Origin: VAXT01 sp963774625
GTDB lineage: Bacteria > Actinomycetota > Thermoleophilia > Gaiellales > Gaiellaceae
DNA length: 64,000 nt
NCBI GenBank assembly: GCA_963774625.1
Contig: CAVZFQ010000013.1
Location: 1,364,001 to 1,428,000, forward strand
Direction of reading: 5' to 3'
This document shows positions 41,601 to 49,651 of the stretch, one piece after another (within the stretch, counting starts at the first letter, position 1; each line of letters begins with the position of its first letter). A model generated the notes under the pieces. It did not search any database. It saw only the letters and a list, made by a program, of their open reading frames with translations, and was not told the origin of the DNA. The translations under genes and the position numbers were made by a program.

Positions 41601-43825
41601 TCGAGACGACGAGCCGGCACAACTGGGTTGTCCAGTACACGGCCGACCCGCAGTTCACGGTCGACCTGCTCAACGAGTCGGTCGAGCCGACCTGGGGGTC
41701 GCAGAACTACGACGCGATCCGGAGCGCTCCGCACACGGCCCGCGTCTTCCCCGAGACCGGCTATGAGCGCGGCGGCGGCCAGAAGTACGCGTTCACCTTC
41801 AACTGCTCGGACCTCGGCGCCCTGAAGTCGAGCCTCTCGACGGTCGACGGCGGTGAGCGCAAGGCTGCCTTCCGCTACGAGGCGACGCAGACCGATGCGG
41901 CTTCGCTCCTGGCGATGGACTTCGGTTTCAACCGCCGCTCGAGCGGGCCCGCGTACCGCCCACGGCTCTTGCTGTTCACGGGCACGAGCTATCCGACGGG
42001 CGAGGGCTGCGACGCGAACGCTCCGGCCCCCATGATCAACGACATCGGGATCCAGGAAGGCCTCACCGACGGATCGGTGACGGTCACCTGGCGCACCGAC
42101 AACGTCTCGTCCGACTCGATGGTCCTCTTCCGCGAGCGCGGGACAGTGCAGTGGACGCAGGTCGGCACCCCGGCCCGGACGCGTATCCACCAGGTGCAGG
42201 TGCACGGCCTCGACTCGTCCAAGTTCTACGAGTTCGTCGTCCGCTCGCGAGCGTGCAACGGCGCCACGACGACGGACAGCAATGGCGGCGCGGGCTACGA
42301 CTTCTACCGCCATGCGCCGGATCCGGGCCCGCGCACGCAGCACGGCTCGACTTTCGACTTCGAGACTGGGGCTGAGGGCTGGACTGTGGACAGCACGACC
42401 CAAGACCAGGCTGGCCTGGAGTCGGAGTGGCGACGCGGCCCGACCGGCGACGGCTCCGCGACCGGCTGGCACGTCACGAGCACGACGTTCGGCGTGCCGT
42501 GGTACCACAACTTCAACGAGACGACGCTGACAGCGCCCGGGCCGATCTCGTTCGGCACGGACGGACTGGCGGCGGTCGAGTTCTCGATGGCGCTCGACTC
42601 CGAGCCGACGTTCGACTTCCTGTACGTCGACTACTCGACGAACGGCGGGACCTCGTGGACGGAGGCAGCGCACTTCGACGGGAACAGCGGCTACCCGGCG
42701 TACACCGCGACTGACGCCAGGTTCGGGAATCCCGGCGGCGGGGTCCTCGTCCGCTTCCGCTTCAAGTCGGACGAACTGGTGTCGTCGCCGGCCCACATGG
42801 GTGCGTCGATCGACCGCGTGACCTACGCCTCGTACCCGAACGCGCCGCCCGGGGTCACGGAGGACCTGCCGCTGACCGGCCCCGTGCCGCCCCCGTCGGC
42901 GAACGCGACCGGGCTAACCGTTCCCGCCACGCGTGGCGGGCCCGCATCCGCGGCCGACGTCACGGCCGGAACCGGCTCCTGCATGGTCGCGGCTCTGCGG
43001 CCGGATCTCCGCGTCAGCAACCTGGCGACGAGCGACAATCGGCCGCGTGACGGCAAGCGCGTGCTGATCTCGGCGACGGTCACCAACGCCGGTGACCTAC
43101 CGGCATCCGCATCCCAGACCGAGATCAAGCGGGACGGGACGGTCGTTCTCGGTCGGGTCAACACACCGGCGCTGGGGCCCGGGCAGTCCGCAAACGTGTC
43201 GGTCGAGTGGGACACGCGGCACCAGCAAGGCGACCATGTCATCCGCGCGACTGCGGACTGGGACAACGCGGTCGCCGAGGCCGACGAGGCGAACAACACT
43301 CGCGAGATCACGGTCACCGTTCGCGGCAACCGCGTCCGGAACGGCGACTTCGAGGCCGACGCCGACAGCAACGCTTCGCCGGACCAGTGGCAAGACGAGG
43401 ACGACGGCCAGGGACGGGCCGGCCACAACTCGTGGAGCCAGGGCGGGAGTCACGGGGAGCACAGCGCGTCCTCGAGCGGGAATGGTGGAAGCGCCACGCT
43501 CGCCGGCTCGCCGACCTGGACGAGCGACCCCGTTGCAGTCACTCCAGGCGAGACCCTCGAGCTCGCGACCGACGTCCGGTCGATCGGCCTCTCGTCGGCC
43601 CCGACCGCCGGTCTCGTCTACCTGGGCTCGCTCGGCGAGGTGCTCGGAACAGTGCGACTGATCACCGCGCCGCTCTCGACTGTCGGCTTCGTGCCCCTCG
43701 ACCAGACGGTGATGGTGCCACTAGGCGTCGCCCAGGTGCGCGTTGTCCTGGCTGGGTTCGCAGCCACGGATAGCGCCACGAACGGCACCGTGACCTTCGA
43801 CGACGTGGGCCTCTTCGCCCAGTAA
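38654..43825 (+). CDS. Large secreted subtilisin-like (S8) serine protease with C-terminal beta domains
   Basis: A 1723-residue exported protein. A signal peptide (MRILRVVAALGVAAGLAATP) is followed by a prodomain-like region to about residue 235. The S8 catalytic domain has Asp near 272 (AVADTGVN), His near 347 (SSHGTHTGG) and Ser near 549 (GTSMSAP), with oxyanion Asn in SAGNGGPGAS. Beta domains follow: a proprotein-like jelly roll (700-790), FN3 regions (815-915, 1125-1210), a lectin/MAM-like stretch (1240-1390), CARDB (about 1450-1555) and a final carbohydrate-binding-like domain. No anchor is seen, so it is probably released. ATG 38654 follows GGGAGGG. An in-frame start at 38588 would put the signal too far in. 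The frame is intact throughout. Confidence 0.92.
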   Translation: MRILRVVAALGVAAGLAATPSTGVVGTASTFDLGPSAKAEAAAPLANFQAKGDNLVRLLAGAFDPAAGSLPAGSGIGLRDRSTLPADTPQYWLVQVRDKRYADVVSAVSRAGGQIAGTVPDSTYMVRATPSQRDQFASSDAVRWAGYYQPAWRIPVAAAGKPGLLELSGRQRYRVHAFPDDPARGVVGRALKHMNGVQVLRDEGVVVDIEATGAQIPAIAALPAVEWIGTPPQVVKHNFNARWVNDTGVRDLYAATAPGRLNGAGQTAAVADTGVNYKLDLNGRAHINFRDCDAAGVCKEAIYTQAAPGNTPAEMESIANHNTGHRKMVAYFDLGDAGPNMFDESSHGTHTGGSIDGDKPPYGTWQSADGMAPAAKHVHQNIATTSGGLGGLPADEYNMFRQAYRPRNPAGVPTVWTPGDYSNYLPNEDARTHNNSWGSITGVVDDGTAMRFDRFVWDHEDMVIVVSAGNGGPGASTISTPSIAKNDMSSGASANGRQPMVSIDSMAAFSSHGPTLDGRFGADLATPGQIVVSSKGGTVDDEHTAQGTSMSAPILTGLSTLVRQYFYDGYGPATGKGFAGGSANPARRHNPSAALVKTALINGAERMRGWYSGDEGGQRAVDGQWPSAGQGFGRVNLDNSLYFSNDPTNNWFRDVWRSDAEAFAAGVGATRSYTVSVQAGSPLDVTLGWTDAPSLLAAGTPALVNNLNLTVTGPGGTYVGNNMNSRTTPGIAVAETPPGLAAADTANPSERVRIVNPPAGTYTITVTGASVLQGQQGFALAASGRISAVGSSFTPGPARQRDVSGTPTISNVNVEPISSNTAIVRFTTNEPTTATATAGGNTYVDSYNVGAGGFPGLNEATIETSAEYGDKPVVGTSHEILMTALSPGQTYSIALAARDLASNTRNASVTHTSPALAYQADAPDIGYFSSGPNGAAQFRTGTQLYAGTAYVDPLDTVAQRHLGAWMFRVPQSVDPNAITGAVVETTSRHNWVVQYTADPQFTVDLLNESVEPTWGSQNYDAIRSAPHTARVFPETGYERGGGQKYAFTFNCSDLGALKSSLSTVDGGERKAAFRYEATQTDAASLLAMDFGFNRRSSGPAYRPRLLLFTGTSYPTGEGCDANAPAPMINDIGIQEGLTDGSVTVTWRTDNVSSDSMVLFRERGTVQWTQVGTPARTRIHQVQVHGLDSSKFYEFVVRSRACNGATTTDSNGGAGYDFYRHAPDPGPRTQHGSTFDFETGAEGWTVDSTTQDQAGLESEWRRGPTGDGSATGWHVTSTTFGVPWYHNFNETTLTAPGPISFGTDGLAAVEFSMALDSEPTFDFLYVDYSTNGGTSWTEAAHFDGNSGYPAYTATDARFGNPGGGVLVRFRFKSDELVSSPAHMGASIDRVTYASYPNAPPGVTEDLPLTGPVPPPSANATGLTVPATRGGPASAADVTAGTGSCMVAALRPDLRVSNLATSDNRPRDGKRVLISATVTNAGDLPASASQTEIKRDGTVVLGRVNTPALGPGQSANVSVEWDTRHQQGDHVIRATADWDNAVAEADEANNTREITVTVRGNRVRNGDFEADADSNASPDQWQDEDDGQGRAGHNSWSQGGSHGEHSASSSGNGGSATLAGSPTWTSDPVAVTPGETLELATDVRSIGLSSAPTAGLVYLGSLGEVLGTVRLITAPLSTVGFVPLDQTVMVPLGVAQVRVVLAGFAATDSATNGTVTFDDVGLFAQ

Positions 43826-43852
43826 GGCCTGGCGGCTTCTCCGCCCGAAGGG

Positions 43853-43882
43853 GGTGAGGGCCGGCTCCAGCCGGCCCTCACC
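43853..43882. terminator. Bidirectional terminator hairpin
   Basis: GGTGAGGGCCGGCT (43853-43866) and AGCCGGCCCTCACC (43869-43882) form a perfect 14-bp stem around CC. It sits between the convergent stops of the subtilase (43825) and the Ino1 gene (43902). A smaller GGCGG/CCGCC hairpin lies at 43831-43845. There is no T run on either side. Confidence 0.65.
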
Positions 43883-43901
43883 AATTCACGGGTCTAGGTC
43901 G

Positions 43902-45380
43902 CTACCGGCGCGCAGCGGTCTTGGACTTTGCCGTTTTGCGGCCGTACTTCTTGATGAACGCCTCGACGGCGTCGTAGGCCAGGTCGTCCTGAATCTGCTT
44001 CGGCGGTGACTTCATCAGGTATGCGCTCGGCCCCTCCAGGGCGCCGCCGACGCCGTTGTCCAGCGCGAGCTTTGCCAGGCGGACTGCGTCGATGACGATG
44101 CCGGCCGAGTTGGGCGAGTCCCAGACCTCGAGCTTCAGCTCGATGTTCAGAGGCACGTCGCCGAAGCCGGAGCCCTCCATGCGGATGTACGCCCACTTGC
44201 GGTCGGTCAGCCAGGGCACGTAGTCAGACGGGCCCACGTGGACGTTCTGCGCGCCGAGGTCGTAGTCGAGCATCGACGTGACGGCGTTCGTCTTCGAGAT
44301 CTTCTTCGACTCCAGACGATCGCGCTCGAGCATGTTCAGGAAGTCCGAGTTGCCGCCGACGTTCAGCTGCATCGTCTTGTCGAGGTGCACGCCGCGCTCG
44401 CGGTAGAGGCTCGTCAGGACGCGGTGGGTGATGGTCGCGCCGACCTGCGACTTGATGTCGTCGCCGATGATCGGGAGGCCCTTCTCCTCGAATTTCTGCC
44501 CGTAGTAGCCGCCCTTGGCGATGAAGACGGGCATGCAGTTCACCATCGCGCAGCCGGCCTGCAGGATCTGCTCGGTGTACCACTTCGTCGCCTCCTCGGA
44601 GCCGACGGGTAGGTAGTTGACGACGACGTCGGTGCCGGTCTCCTGGAGGATGCCGACCACGTCATCTGTATCGCCGGGCGCCTTCTCGACGACCTCGGAG
44701 ATGTACTTGCCGAGCCCGTCGTGTGTCATGCCGCGCGACACGGTGATGCCCGTCTTCGGCACCTCGGAGAACTTGATCGTGTCGTTCGGGTGCGCCCAGA
44801 TCGCCTCGGACAGCTCCTTGCCAACCTTGTCCTTCGTGACGTCGAAGGCCGCGGTGAACTCGACGTCGCGGACGTGGTAGCCGCCGAGGTCGACGTGCAT
44901 CAGCCCGGGGACGAACTGGTCCGGGGCCGCGTCCTTGTAGTACTCGACGCCCTGGAGCAACGAGTTGGCGCAGTTGCCGACGCCGATGATCGCGACGCGC
45001 ACCTTGTCCTTCGACCGGGCCTTGCCGTTTTGACTGCCGTTCTGTTGAGCCATTGGTTCCTTTCTAGGAGGTGAAGCGCCCGCGAGTTGCTCGGTGAGCG
45101 CTTCGACGATGACCTTGTTCGTGCTGCTCTTCCGCTCGCGCGCATCGGCGTCGAGCCGTTTCTTGAGCTGGGGCGGGACGCGGAGCAGGACCACGCCCGT
45201 ATCGCCAGGGACGTTTCCCTTCCGTCCGCTCGGCTCGAAGGCGACGCCGTAGCGCTCGGCGAGGAGCTCGACCGCGATGTCGTTCAGCGTGCTCTCGCGT
45301 CGCGCGACTTCGCGCGCGAGGCGGCGCTTCAGGGCCGAGGGCATCCGTACGAGGACGCTGGTGAGTTCTCTTCGAGGCAT
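43902..45380 (-). CDS. ino1: Inositol-3-phosphate synthase with an in-frame tandem ribbon-helix-helix N-terminus
   Basis: One open 492-codon frame. Residues 1-110 carry two ribbon-helix-helix-like units: LTSVLVRMPSALKRRLAREVARRESTLNDIAVELL and TGVVLLRVPPQLKKRLDADARERKSSTNKVIVEALTEQL. Residues 110 to the end are actinobacterial Ino1: VRVAIIGVGNCANSLLQGV (NAD site), LNVGGNSDFLNML, SKKISKTNAVTSML and WDSPNSAGIVIDAVRLAKLAL. Ino1 turns glucose-6-phosphate into inositol-3-phosphate, the precursor of phosphatidylinositol. ATG 45053 (383 residues) with GAAAGGAA just upstream could start Ino1 alone, so there may be two products. TGCTAGCA palindromes flank the outer start. The next genes upstream make the lipid. 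Confidence 0.9.
   Translation of the reverse strand: MPRRELTSVLVRMPSALKRRLAREVARRESTLNDIAVELLAERYGVAFEPSGRKGNVPGDTGVVLLRVPPQLKKRLDADARERKSSTNKVIVEALTEQLAGASPPRKEPMAQQNGSQNGKARSKDKVRVAIIGVGNCANSLLQGVEYYKDAAPDQFVPGLMHVDLGGYHVRDVEFTAAFDVTKDKVGKELSEAIWAHPNDTIKFSEVPKTGITVSRGMTHDGLGKYISEVVEKAPGDTDDVVGILQETGTDVVVNYLPVGSEEATKWYTEQILQAGCAMVNCMPVFIAKGGYYGQKFEEKGLPIIGDDIKSQVGATITHRVLTSLYRERGVHLDKTMQLNVGGNSDFLNMLERDRLESKKISKTNAVTSMLDYDLGAQNVHVGPSDYVPWLTDRKWAYIRMEGSGFGDVPLNIELKLEVWDSPNSAGIVIDAVRLAKLALDNGVGGALEGPSAYLMKSPPKQIQDDLAYDAVEAFIKKYGRKTAKSKTAARR
45057..45064 (-). promoter_or_regulatory. Internal ribosome binding site before the Ino1 ATG
   Basis: GAAAGGAA on the minus strand lies three bases before ATG 45053 (MAQQNGSQNGKARSKDK). 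It would allow Ino1 to be made separately from the ribbon-helix-helix part, although no stop codon divides the two. It decides whether the gene gives one or two proteins. Confidence 0.5.
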
Positions 45381-45382
45381 TG

Positions 45383-45525
45383 TGCTAGCAGTGGGTCGCT
45401 GCTAGCAGAGTATCACCGTTCGCGCAGTTGCGAGCGAACTGATAGCACTCGTTGCAGAACGGTGATCCACGCGGTGACTGCTAGCAGATAGATCGCCCAC
45501 GGCAGCGCACCCCACGGTGCTAGCA
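45383..45525. repeat. Four copies of the palindrome TGCTAGCA
   Basis: Exact TGCTAGCA lies at 45383-45390, 45400-45407, 45479-45486 and 45518-45525. The first two are 17 bases apart and directly abut the ATG (45380) of the ribbon-helix-helix-Ino1 gene. The other two lie in the end of the CDP-alcohol phosphatidyltransferase gene. Four copies of an 8-mer in 143 bases is far beyond chance. Ribbon-helix-helix proteins such as MetJ bind arrays of short palindromes, so this is a strong operator candidate. Confidence 0.7.
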
Positions 45526-46045
45526 CGAGCCCGGACACGATCACCACGACCCGCTCGGCGCGGCTGCCGATGCCGACGTCGCCTTTCAGGCCAAGCGCCT
45601 CCGCTCGTGCCCTCGTGTAGCTCACGAGGAACGAGCCTCCGACCGCCGCGATCGCGAACGCGAGCGCGACCTCGTTTCCATGGCGCGCGAAGACCAGCGC
45701 GATGGCTCCGAGCATGAACCCTTCCCCGACGCGGTCGGTTGTCGAGTCCAGGAACGCTCCGAACGGCGTCGCCTTCCTGCTTCGCCGAGCGAGCGCGCCG
45801 TCGAGGATGTCCAGGATCGACCCGATCGTGAAGAGTGTCGCGCCGGTCCAGTACGCCGCTACCTCGTGGCGGTACTCGAAATACACGATGACGCCGGAGA
45901 CGATGCAGAGCGCGACCCCGGTCGCCGTCAGCGCGTTGGGCGAGACCCGCGTGCGGGCCAGGCCCTCGATCGAGCGCGCGGCGAGACGGCGCACTCCGAC
46001 CGTGTAGCCCTCCTTGAGGCCCCCGAGCCCTTCCGGGCGGCTCAT
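45413..46045 (-). CDS. CDP-alcohol phosphatidyltransferase (phosphatidylinositol-phosphate synthase-like)
   Basis: A 210-residue membrane enzyme. It has the family motif DGALARRSRKATPFGAFLDSTTD, fitting DGxxARx8Gx3Dx3D with all metal and catalytic Asp residues. Five or six helices surround it. In actinobacteria such enzymes join CDP-diacylglycerol to inositol-3-phosphate to make phosphatidylinositol-phosphate. The next gene downstream is inositol-3-phosphate synthase, so that substrate is likely here. The ATG 46045 follows the PAP2 stop by 7 bases. Its last 75 bases carry two TGCTAGCA sites. Confidence 0.9.
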   Translation of the reverse strand: MSRPEGLGGLKEGYTVGVRRLAARSIEGLARTRVSPNALTATGVALCIVSGVIVYFEYRHEVAAYWTGATLFTIGSILDILDGALARRSRKATPFGAFLDSTTDRVGEGFMLGAIALVFARHGNEVALAFAIAAVGGSFLVSYTRARAEALGLKGDVGIGSRAERVVVIVSGLVLAPWGALPWAIYLLAVTAWITVLQRVLSVRSQLRER

Positions 46046-46052
46046 GGCGCGG

Positions 46053-46811
46053 TTACGCCGGCGCCGGCGACGGGTCGCGCGAGACCATCCGCCGCAGCTC
46101 GCGCCGGTTGACGACGGCGGCCGCTACAGCCGCGACCGCGATGCCGGCCAGGATGTCGAGCCAGAAGTGGTTGCCCGTCGCCATGACGGCGAACCAGACC
46201 CAGGCCGGCCAGAGCAGACAGAGCATCTTCAGCCAGAGCGGCCGGACGAGGAAGGCGAGGGCAACGCCGATGATCAGCGAATCCGCGGCATGCAGGCTCG
46301 GCATCGCGGCATACGGGTTCGAGCCCCACTGGATGATCCCGCTTTCGTGGCTGATCGAGAACTGGGAGAGGCTGTCGACGAAGCCGAGGTCGGGGAACAT
46401 CCGCGGCGGCGCCGTCGGCATGAGGACGTAGCCGACGAGCCCGATCAGGTTCGTCAGGATGATGGTGTTGCGCAGCCGCTTGAACGACTCGTTGCGGCGC
46501 AGGTAGACCCAGAGCATGGCCAGGAAGAGGACGGTGAACTGCGACTGCCAGTAGGTCCACGACGTGAGAGTCAGCAGCAGGTCCGACGAATGGACGAAGC
46601 TCTGCAACGACACCTCCCAGAGGCCCGTGAACCCGCGCTCGACGTTTGCGACCCAGAGGCCGTTGTCGAACGCCGCGTAGGCGTCGTGGTCCGCCGCGTT
46701 GCGGGCGATGCGATACGCGTAGATGAACCCGAACCAGATCCCGATCTGAATGAACAGGTCGAGGATCCCGTTCGGGAGCACGCGACGGCTGACGGCAGTG
46801 GCGGCTGACAC
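46053..46811 (-). CDS. PAP2-family membrane phosphatase
   Basis: A 252-residue polytopic protein. Five or six helices carry the PAP2 phosphatase motifs PTAPPRMFPDLG (motif-1 region), PSLHAADSLIIG (PSxH) and GNHFWLDILAG (GHxxxD-type), with the catalytic His residues. It resembles inositol phosphorylceramide synthase/PAP2 proteins of actinobacteria. It would remove phosphate from a lipid such as phosphatidylinositol-phosphate, completing the pathway with the next two genes; the exact substrate is inferred. Start GTG 46811, with TAGAAT eight bases upstream (leaderless). The longer ORF to 47060 is a shadow of the divergent methyltransferase. Confidence 0.85.
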   Translation of the reverse strand: MSAATAVSRRVLPNGILDLFIQIGIWFGFIYAYRIARNAADHDAYAAFDNGLWVANVERGFTGLWEVSLQSFVHSSDLLLTLTSWTYWQSQFTVLFLAMLWVYLRRNESFKRLRNTIILTNLIGLVGYVLMPTAPPRMFPDLGFVDSLSQFSISHESGIIQWGSNPYAAMPSLHAADSLIIGVALAFLVRPLWLKMLCLLWPAWVWFAVMATGNHFWLDILAGIAVAAVAAAVVNRRELRRMVSRDPSPAPA

Positions 46812-46840
46812 AGGTTCTAATTCTAGACTGCCGAGCGGCG

Positions 46841-47656
46841 ATGTCTGTCGAGCATTACTCGGAACAACTGATTCTGAAGTCTGGTTTCGCGGATGCGCGA
46901 TTCCCCGCGGGGTACGACGCGCACCGTCCTTCGCCGCCGGAGGCGCTTCTCGACCTCTTGTGCCTGGAGGCACAAGTTGAGCGCCCGAGGCTCGTCGTCG
47001 ATCTCGGCAGCGGCACCGGCCTGTCGACACGCGCGTGGGCTGACCGAGCCGACGAGGCAATCGGAGTCGAGCCGAGCGAGACGATGCGGTTGCGGGCCGA
47101 AGCGGCGACCGAGTCGTCGAATATCCGGTACGTCCCGGCCTACGCCGATCAGACCGGCCTGCCGGACGCGACGGCCGACATCGTCACCTGCTCGCAGTCC
47201 TTTCACTGGATGGAGCCCGCCCCGACCCTCGCCGAGGTCGCGCGCATCCTCCGGCCCGGGGGCGTCTTCGCCGCCTACGACTATGACTGGCCTCCCGTCG
47301 CGCACTGGGAGGTGGAGGCTGCTTTCGAGGAGCTGCTCGCTCGAGTGTTGGACAGCCGGAAAGACCGCCTCGGGTACGTGAGCATCGCCGAGAAGGACGG
47401 TCATCTCGAGCGCATGCGCGCGAGCGGCCTCTTCAGGTTCACGCGCGAAGCGCTCGTCCACAGCCGCGAGAGCGGAGGCGCCGAGCGAATCGTCGGCATG
47501 GCGTTCAGCCTCGGTCCGCTGACCGTCCTGCTCGAGGACGGGATGACCGAGGAAGAGCTCGGGCTCGCACAGCTGCGCGGGGTCGCCGCGAGGGCCCTCG
47601 GCGACCGCGAGGTGGAGTGGTTCATGTGCTACCGGGCCCGGCTCGGCGTCAAGTAG
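46841..47656 (+). CDS. Class I SAM-dependent methyltransferase
   Basis: A 271-residue soluble methyltransferase. Motif I is LVVDLGSGTGLSTRAWADRADEAIGVEPSETM, followed by IVTCSQSFHWMEPAPTLAEVARILRPGGVFAAYDYD. The C-terminal part (residues 150-271) is helical and gives no substrate hint. TAGACT lies upstream of ATG 46841; the divergent PAP2 gene shares the TCTAGA core between their -10 boxes. Its end overlaps the lipoprotein start by about 40 bases. It is not clearly part of the lipid pathway. Confidence 0.87.
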   Translation: MSVEHYSEQLILKSGFADARFPAGYDAHRPSPPEALLDLLCLEAQVERPRLVVDLGSGTGLSTRAWADRADEAIGVEPSETMRLRAEAATESSNIRYVPAYADQTGLPDATADIVTCSQSFHWMEPAPTLAEVARILRPGGVFAAYDYDWPPVAHWEVEAAFEELLARVLDSRKDRLGYVSIAEKDGHLERMRASGLFRFTREALVHSRESGGAERIVGMAFSLGPLTVLLEDGMTEEELGLAQLRGVAARALGDREVEWFMCYRARLGVK

Positions 47657-48665
47657 CGCTCCTCGTCGTCGCCGCCGCCCTAGCCGGCTGTGCGGGCGGC
47701 GAACAGCGCGGCGGCGCCACGCCGAGTGAGATCCACTGGCTCGAGCGGCTGGCCGACTGGCAGCAAGAGACCGGCGAGGCGGGCGCGGACGTGGACGAGG
47801 TCTACCTCGCGATCCTCGGCGGGGACGACCGCCTGCGTGGCTCGCGTCGATGAGGCGCTCACGCCCGATCCGAGAGTGCTCGAAGCGCCTCCGCGAGGAC
47901 GTCGGCGAGGTGCCGACCCCGCGCTTCGAAGCCGGCTATGCGCTCATCGGGCGCGCCTGTAAGCGATTCGAGGCCTTCGCGAATGCGTTCGAGCGCTCCC
48001 TCTCCGCGGACGATCCGAGCGCCGCGCTCCAGGAGTTCGACACGGCGAACACCGAAGGCACCGACCTCATCGTCCGAGCGGGTCGGCTCATCGAAGCGCG
48101 CCTGACCGCGAACCGGCCCCTACCGCGCGTCGGCGGCGACAGCGAGGAGAGCCGGGTCGAGCCGCGCTTCAGCAGGATCGGGAGCGGGCTCGCGCGCAAG
48201 CAGGTCGAGGTGCGCTGCTGGTCGGAGAGCGAGTGGCCGCGTGTCGTGGGCGAGTGGGGCGCGTACATCGGCACGAACGACATCGGCGCTTTCGCCCAGC
48301 CGGACACCGACCGCGCAAGCCTGGCCCCGGAGACCTGCCGCGCGCTGGTCGACCTCGCCTACGAGCACGAGCGCCCGGAGCGAGGCGACGCGCTAGACGA
48401 GGTGGCCTACGCCGTCGGCGTGCTCGCCCACGAGTCCGAGCATTTGCTCTCGCCCGCAGCGAACGAGGCCGAGACGGAGTGCTACGGCATGCAGGAGATC
48501 CGGAGGGTCGCCCGGCGGCTCGGAGCGGATGCCGCGTACGCCGATCGGCTGGCGATGCGGTACTGGCTCGAGATCTATCCCTCCGAGCCCGCGGACTACA
48601 GGTCAGGTGAGTGCGTCGACGGCGGGCTGCTCGACGCGAACCTGCAAAGCTCGCGCTGGCCCTAG
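47617..48665 (+). CDS. Lipoprotein of unknown function with an HESEH motif, two frameshifts
   Basis: A signal peptide (RRQVALLVVAAALAGCAGG) with a lipobox LAGC indicates a lipid-anchored protein of about 350 residues. The first frame runs GATPSEIHWLERLADWQQ. A short middle piece in another frame gives VARVDEALTPDPRVLEA near 47845. The third frame continues LREDVGEVPTPRFEAGYALIGRACKRFEAFA to 48665. A late segment (VLAHESEHLLSPAANEAETECYGMQ) resembles an HExxH-like metal site with a distant Glu, but the spacing HESEH is atypical. Start GTG 47617 or 47626 overlaps the methyltransferase end. I do not recognise the family. Confidence 0.65.
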
Positions 48666-49651
48666 CCGCCGATTTGAGACATCGATCGACTGGCCCGGAC
48701 GAAGCCCGGGTCGTTGATCTTGTGCTTCAGCTCCTTGTGCCGGACTGCGAAGCGAATCGCCTGCTCCAGGTCCGCGTCGCTCGCGCCAGAGCGCAGCGGC
48801 TCCTTGAGGTCCCATTCGCGGCGCGAGAAGAGACACGTGCGGAGCTTTCCGTCGGCGGTGAGCCGGATGCGGTCGCAGGACGAGCAGAAGGGCTCGGACA
48901 CCGGGTTGACGAAGCCGATCTCGCCGGCGCCGTCGGCAAACCGGTACCGCTTCGCGGTCGACGACTGCTTCGCCGGGATCTCGACGAGCGGCCAGTGCTC
49001 CTCGATCAGGGCCCGGATCTCGCCGCCCGTGAGGACGTCGTCCTCCTTCCAGGCCTCGTCCGCGTCGAGCGGCATGAACTCGATGAAGCGGACGACGTAG
49101 GGCTTGCGGCGCGCGAGCTCCGCCAGCGCGGGAACCTCCTCCTCGGTGAAGCCGCGAATCGCCACGCAGTTGACCTTGATCGGCCGCAGCTCGGGATACC
49201 GCTCGGCCTCGGCCAGACCGGCCAGGACCTTGTCGAGTGCGTCACGTCGGGTGATCTCGGCGAAGCGGACGTGCGAGAGCGAGTCGAGCGACACGTTCAG
49301 CCGGCGCAACCCCGCTTCGACGAGCGGTCCGCAGAAGCGGTCGAGGAGGACGCCGTTCGTCGTCAGCGAGAGGTCGTCGACGCCCGGGATCCCGGCCAGC
49401 ATCGAGACGAGGGTCGGGAGGTCGCGCCGCGCGAGCGGCTCGCCGCCGGTGAGCCGGACCTCCGACACGCCCATGCGGGCGAGCACTCCGACGAGACGGG
49501 CCATTTCCTCGAACGTGAGGAGCTCGTCGCGCCCGAGCCACTCCAGGCCCTCCGCCGGCATGCAGTACCGGCACCGAAAGTTGCACTTGTCGGTGACCGA
49601 CACGCGCACGCTGGCGATCTGGCGATCCCACGAATCGACGAGCGGCTCCAC
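48662..49651 (-). CDS. moaA: GTP 3',8-cyclase MoaA
   Basis: A 329-residue radical-SAM enzyme for the first step of molybdopterin synthesis. The N-terminal cluster is VTDKCNFRCRYCMPAEG (CxxxCxxC). The C-terminal cluster is SEPFCSSCDRIRLTADGKLRTCLF. RLTGGEPLARRDLP and LNVSLDSL follow the family. It ends in GG, which is needed for activity in MoaA. Start GTG 49651 has TAGGCT six bases upstream, a leaderless layout. No other moa gene is in the window. The frame is intact; its stop overlaps the convergent lipoprotein gene. Confidence 0.95.
   Translation of the reverse strand: MEPLVDSWDRQIASVRVSVTDKCNFRCRYCMPAEGLEWLGRDELLTFEEMARLVGVLARMGVSEVRLTGGEPLARRDLPTLVSMLAGIPGVDDLSLTTNGVLLDRFCGPLVEAGLRRLNVSLDSLSHVRFAEITRRDALDKVLAGLAEAERYPELRPIKVNCVAIRGFTEEEVPALAELARRKPYVVRFIEFMPLDADEAWKEDDVLTGGEIRALIEEHWPLVEIPAKQSSTAKRYRFADGAGEIGFVNPVSEPFCSSCDRIRLTADGKLRTCLFSRREWDLKEPLRSGASDADLEQAIRFAVRHKELKHKINDPGFVRASRSMSQIGG

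Noticed and set aside
40397..42796. 799-codon minus-strand ORF opposite the subtilase
   Set aside because: Arg/Val/Asp-rich composition with no domain, exactly antisense to a well-supported protein. Long antisense frames are expected at this GC content.
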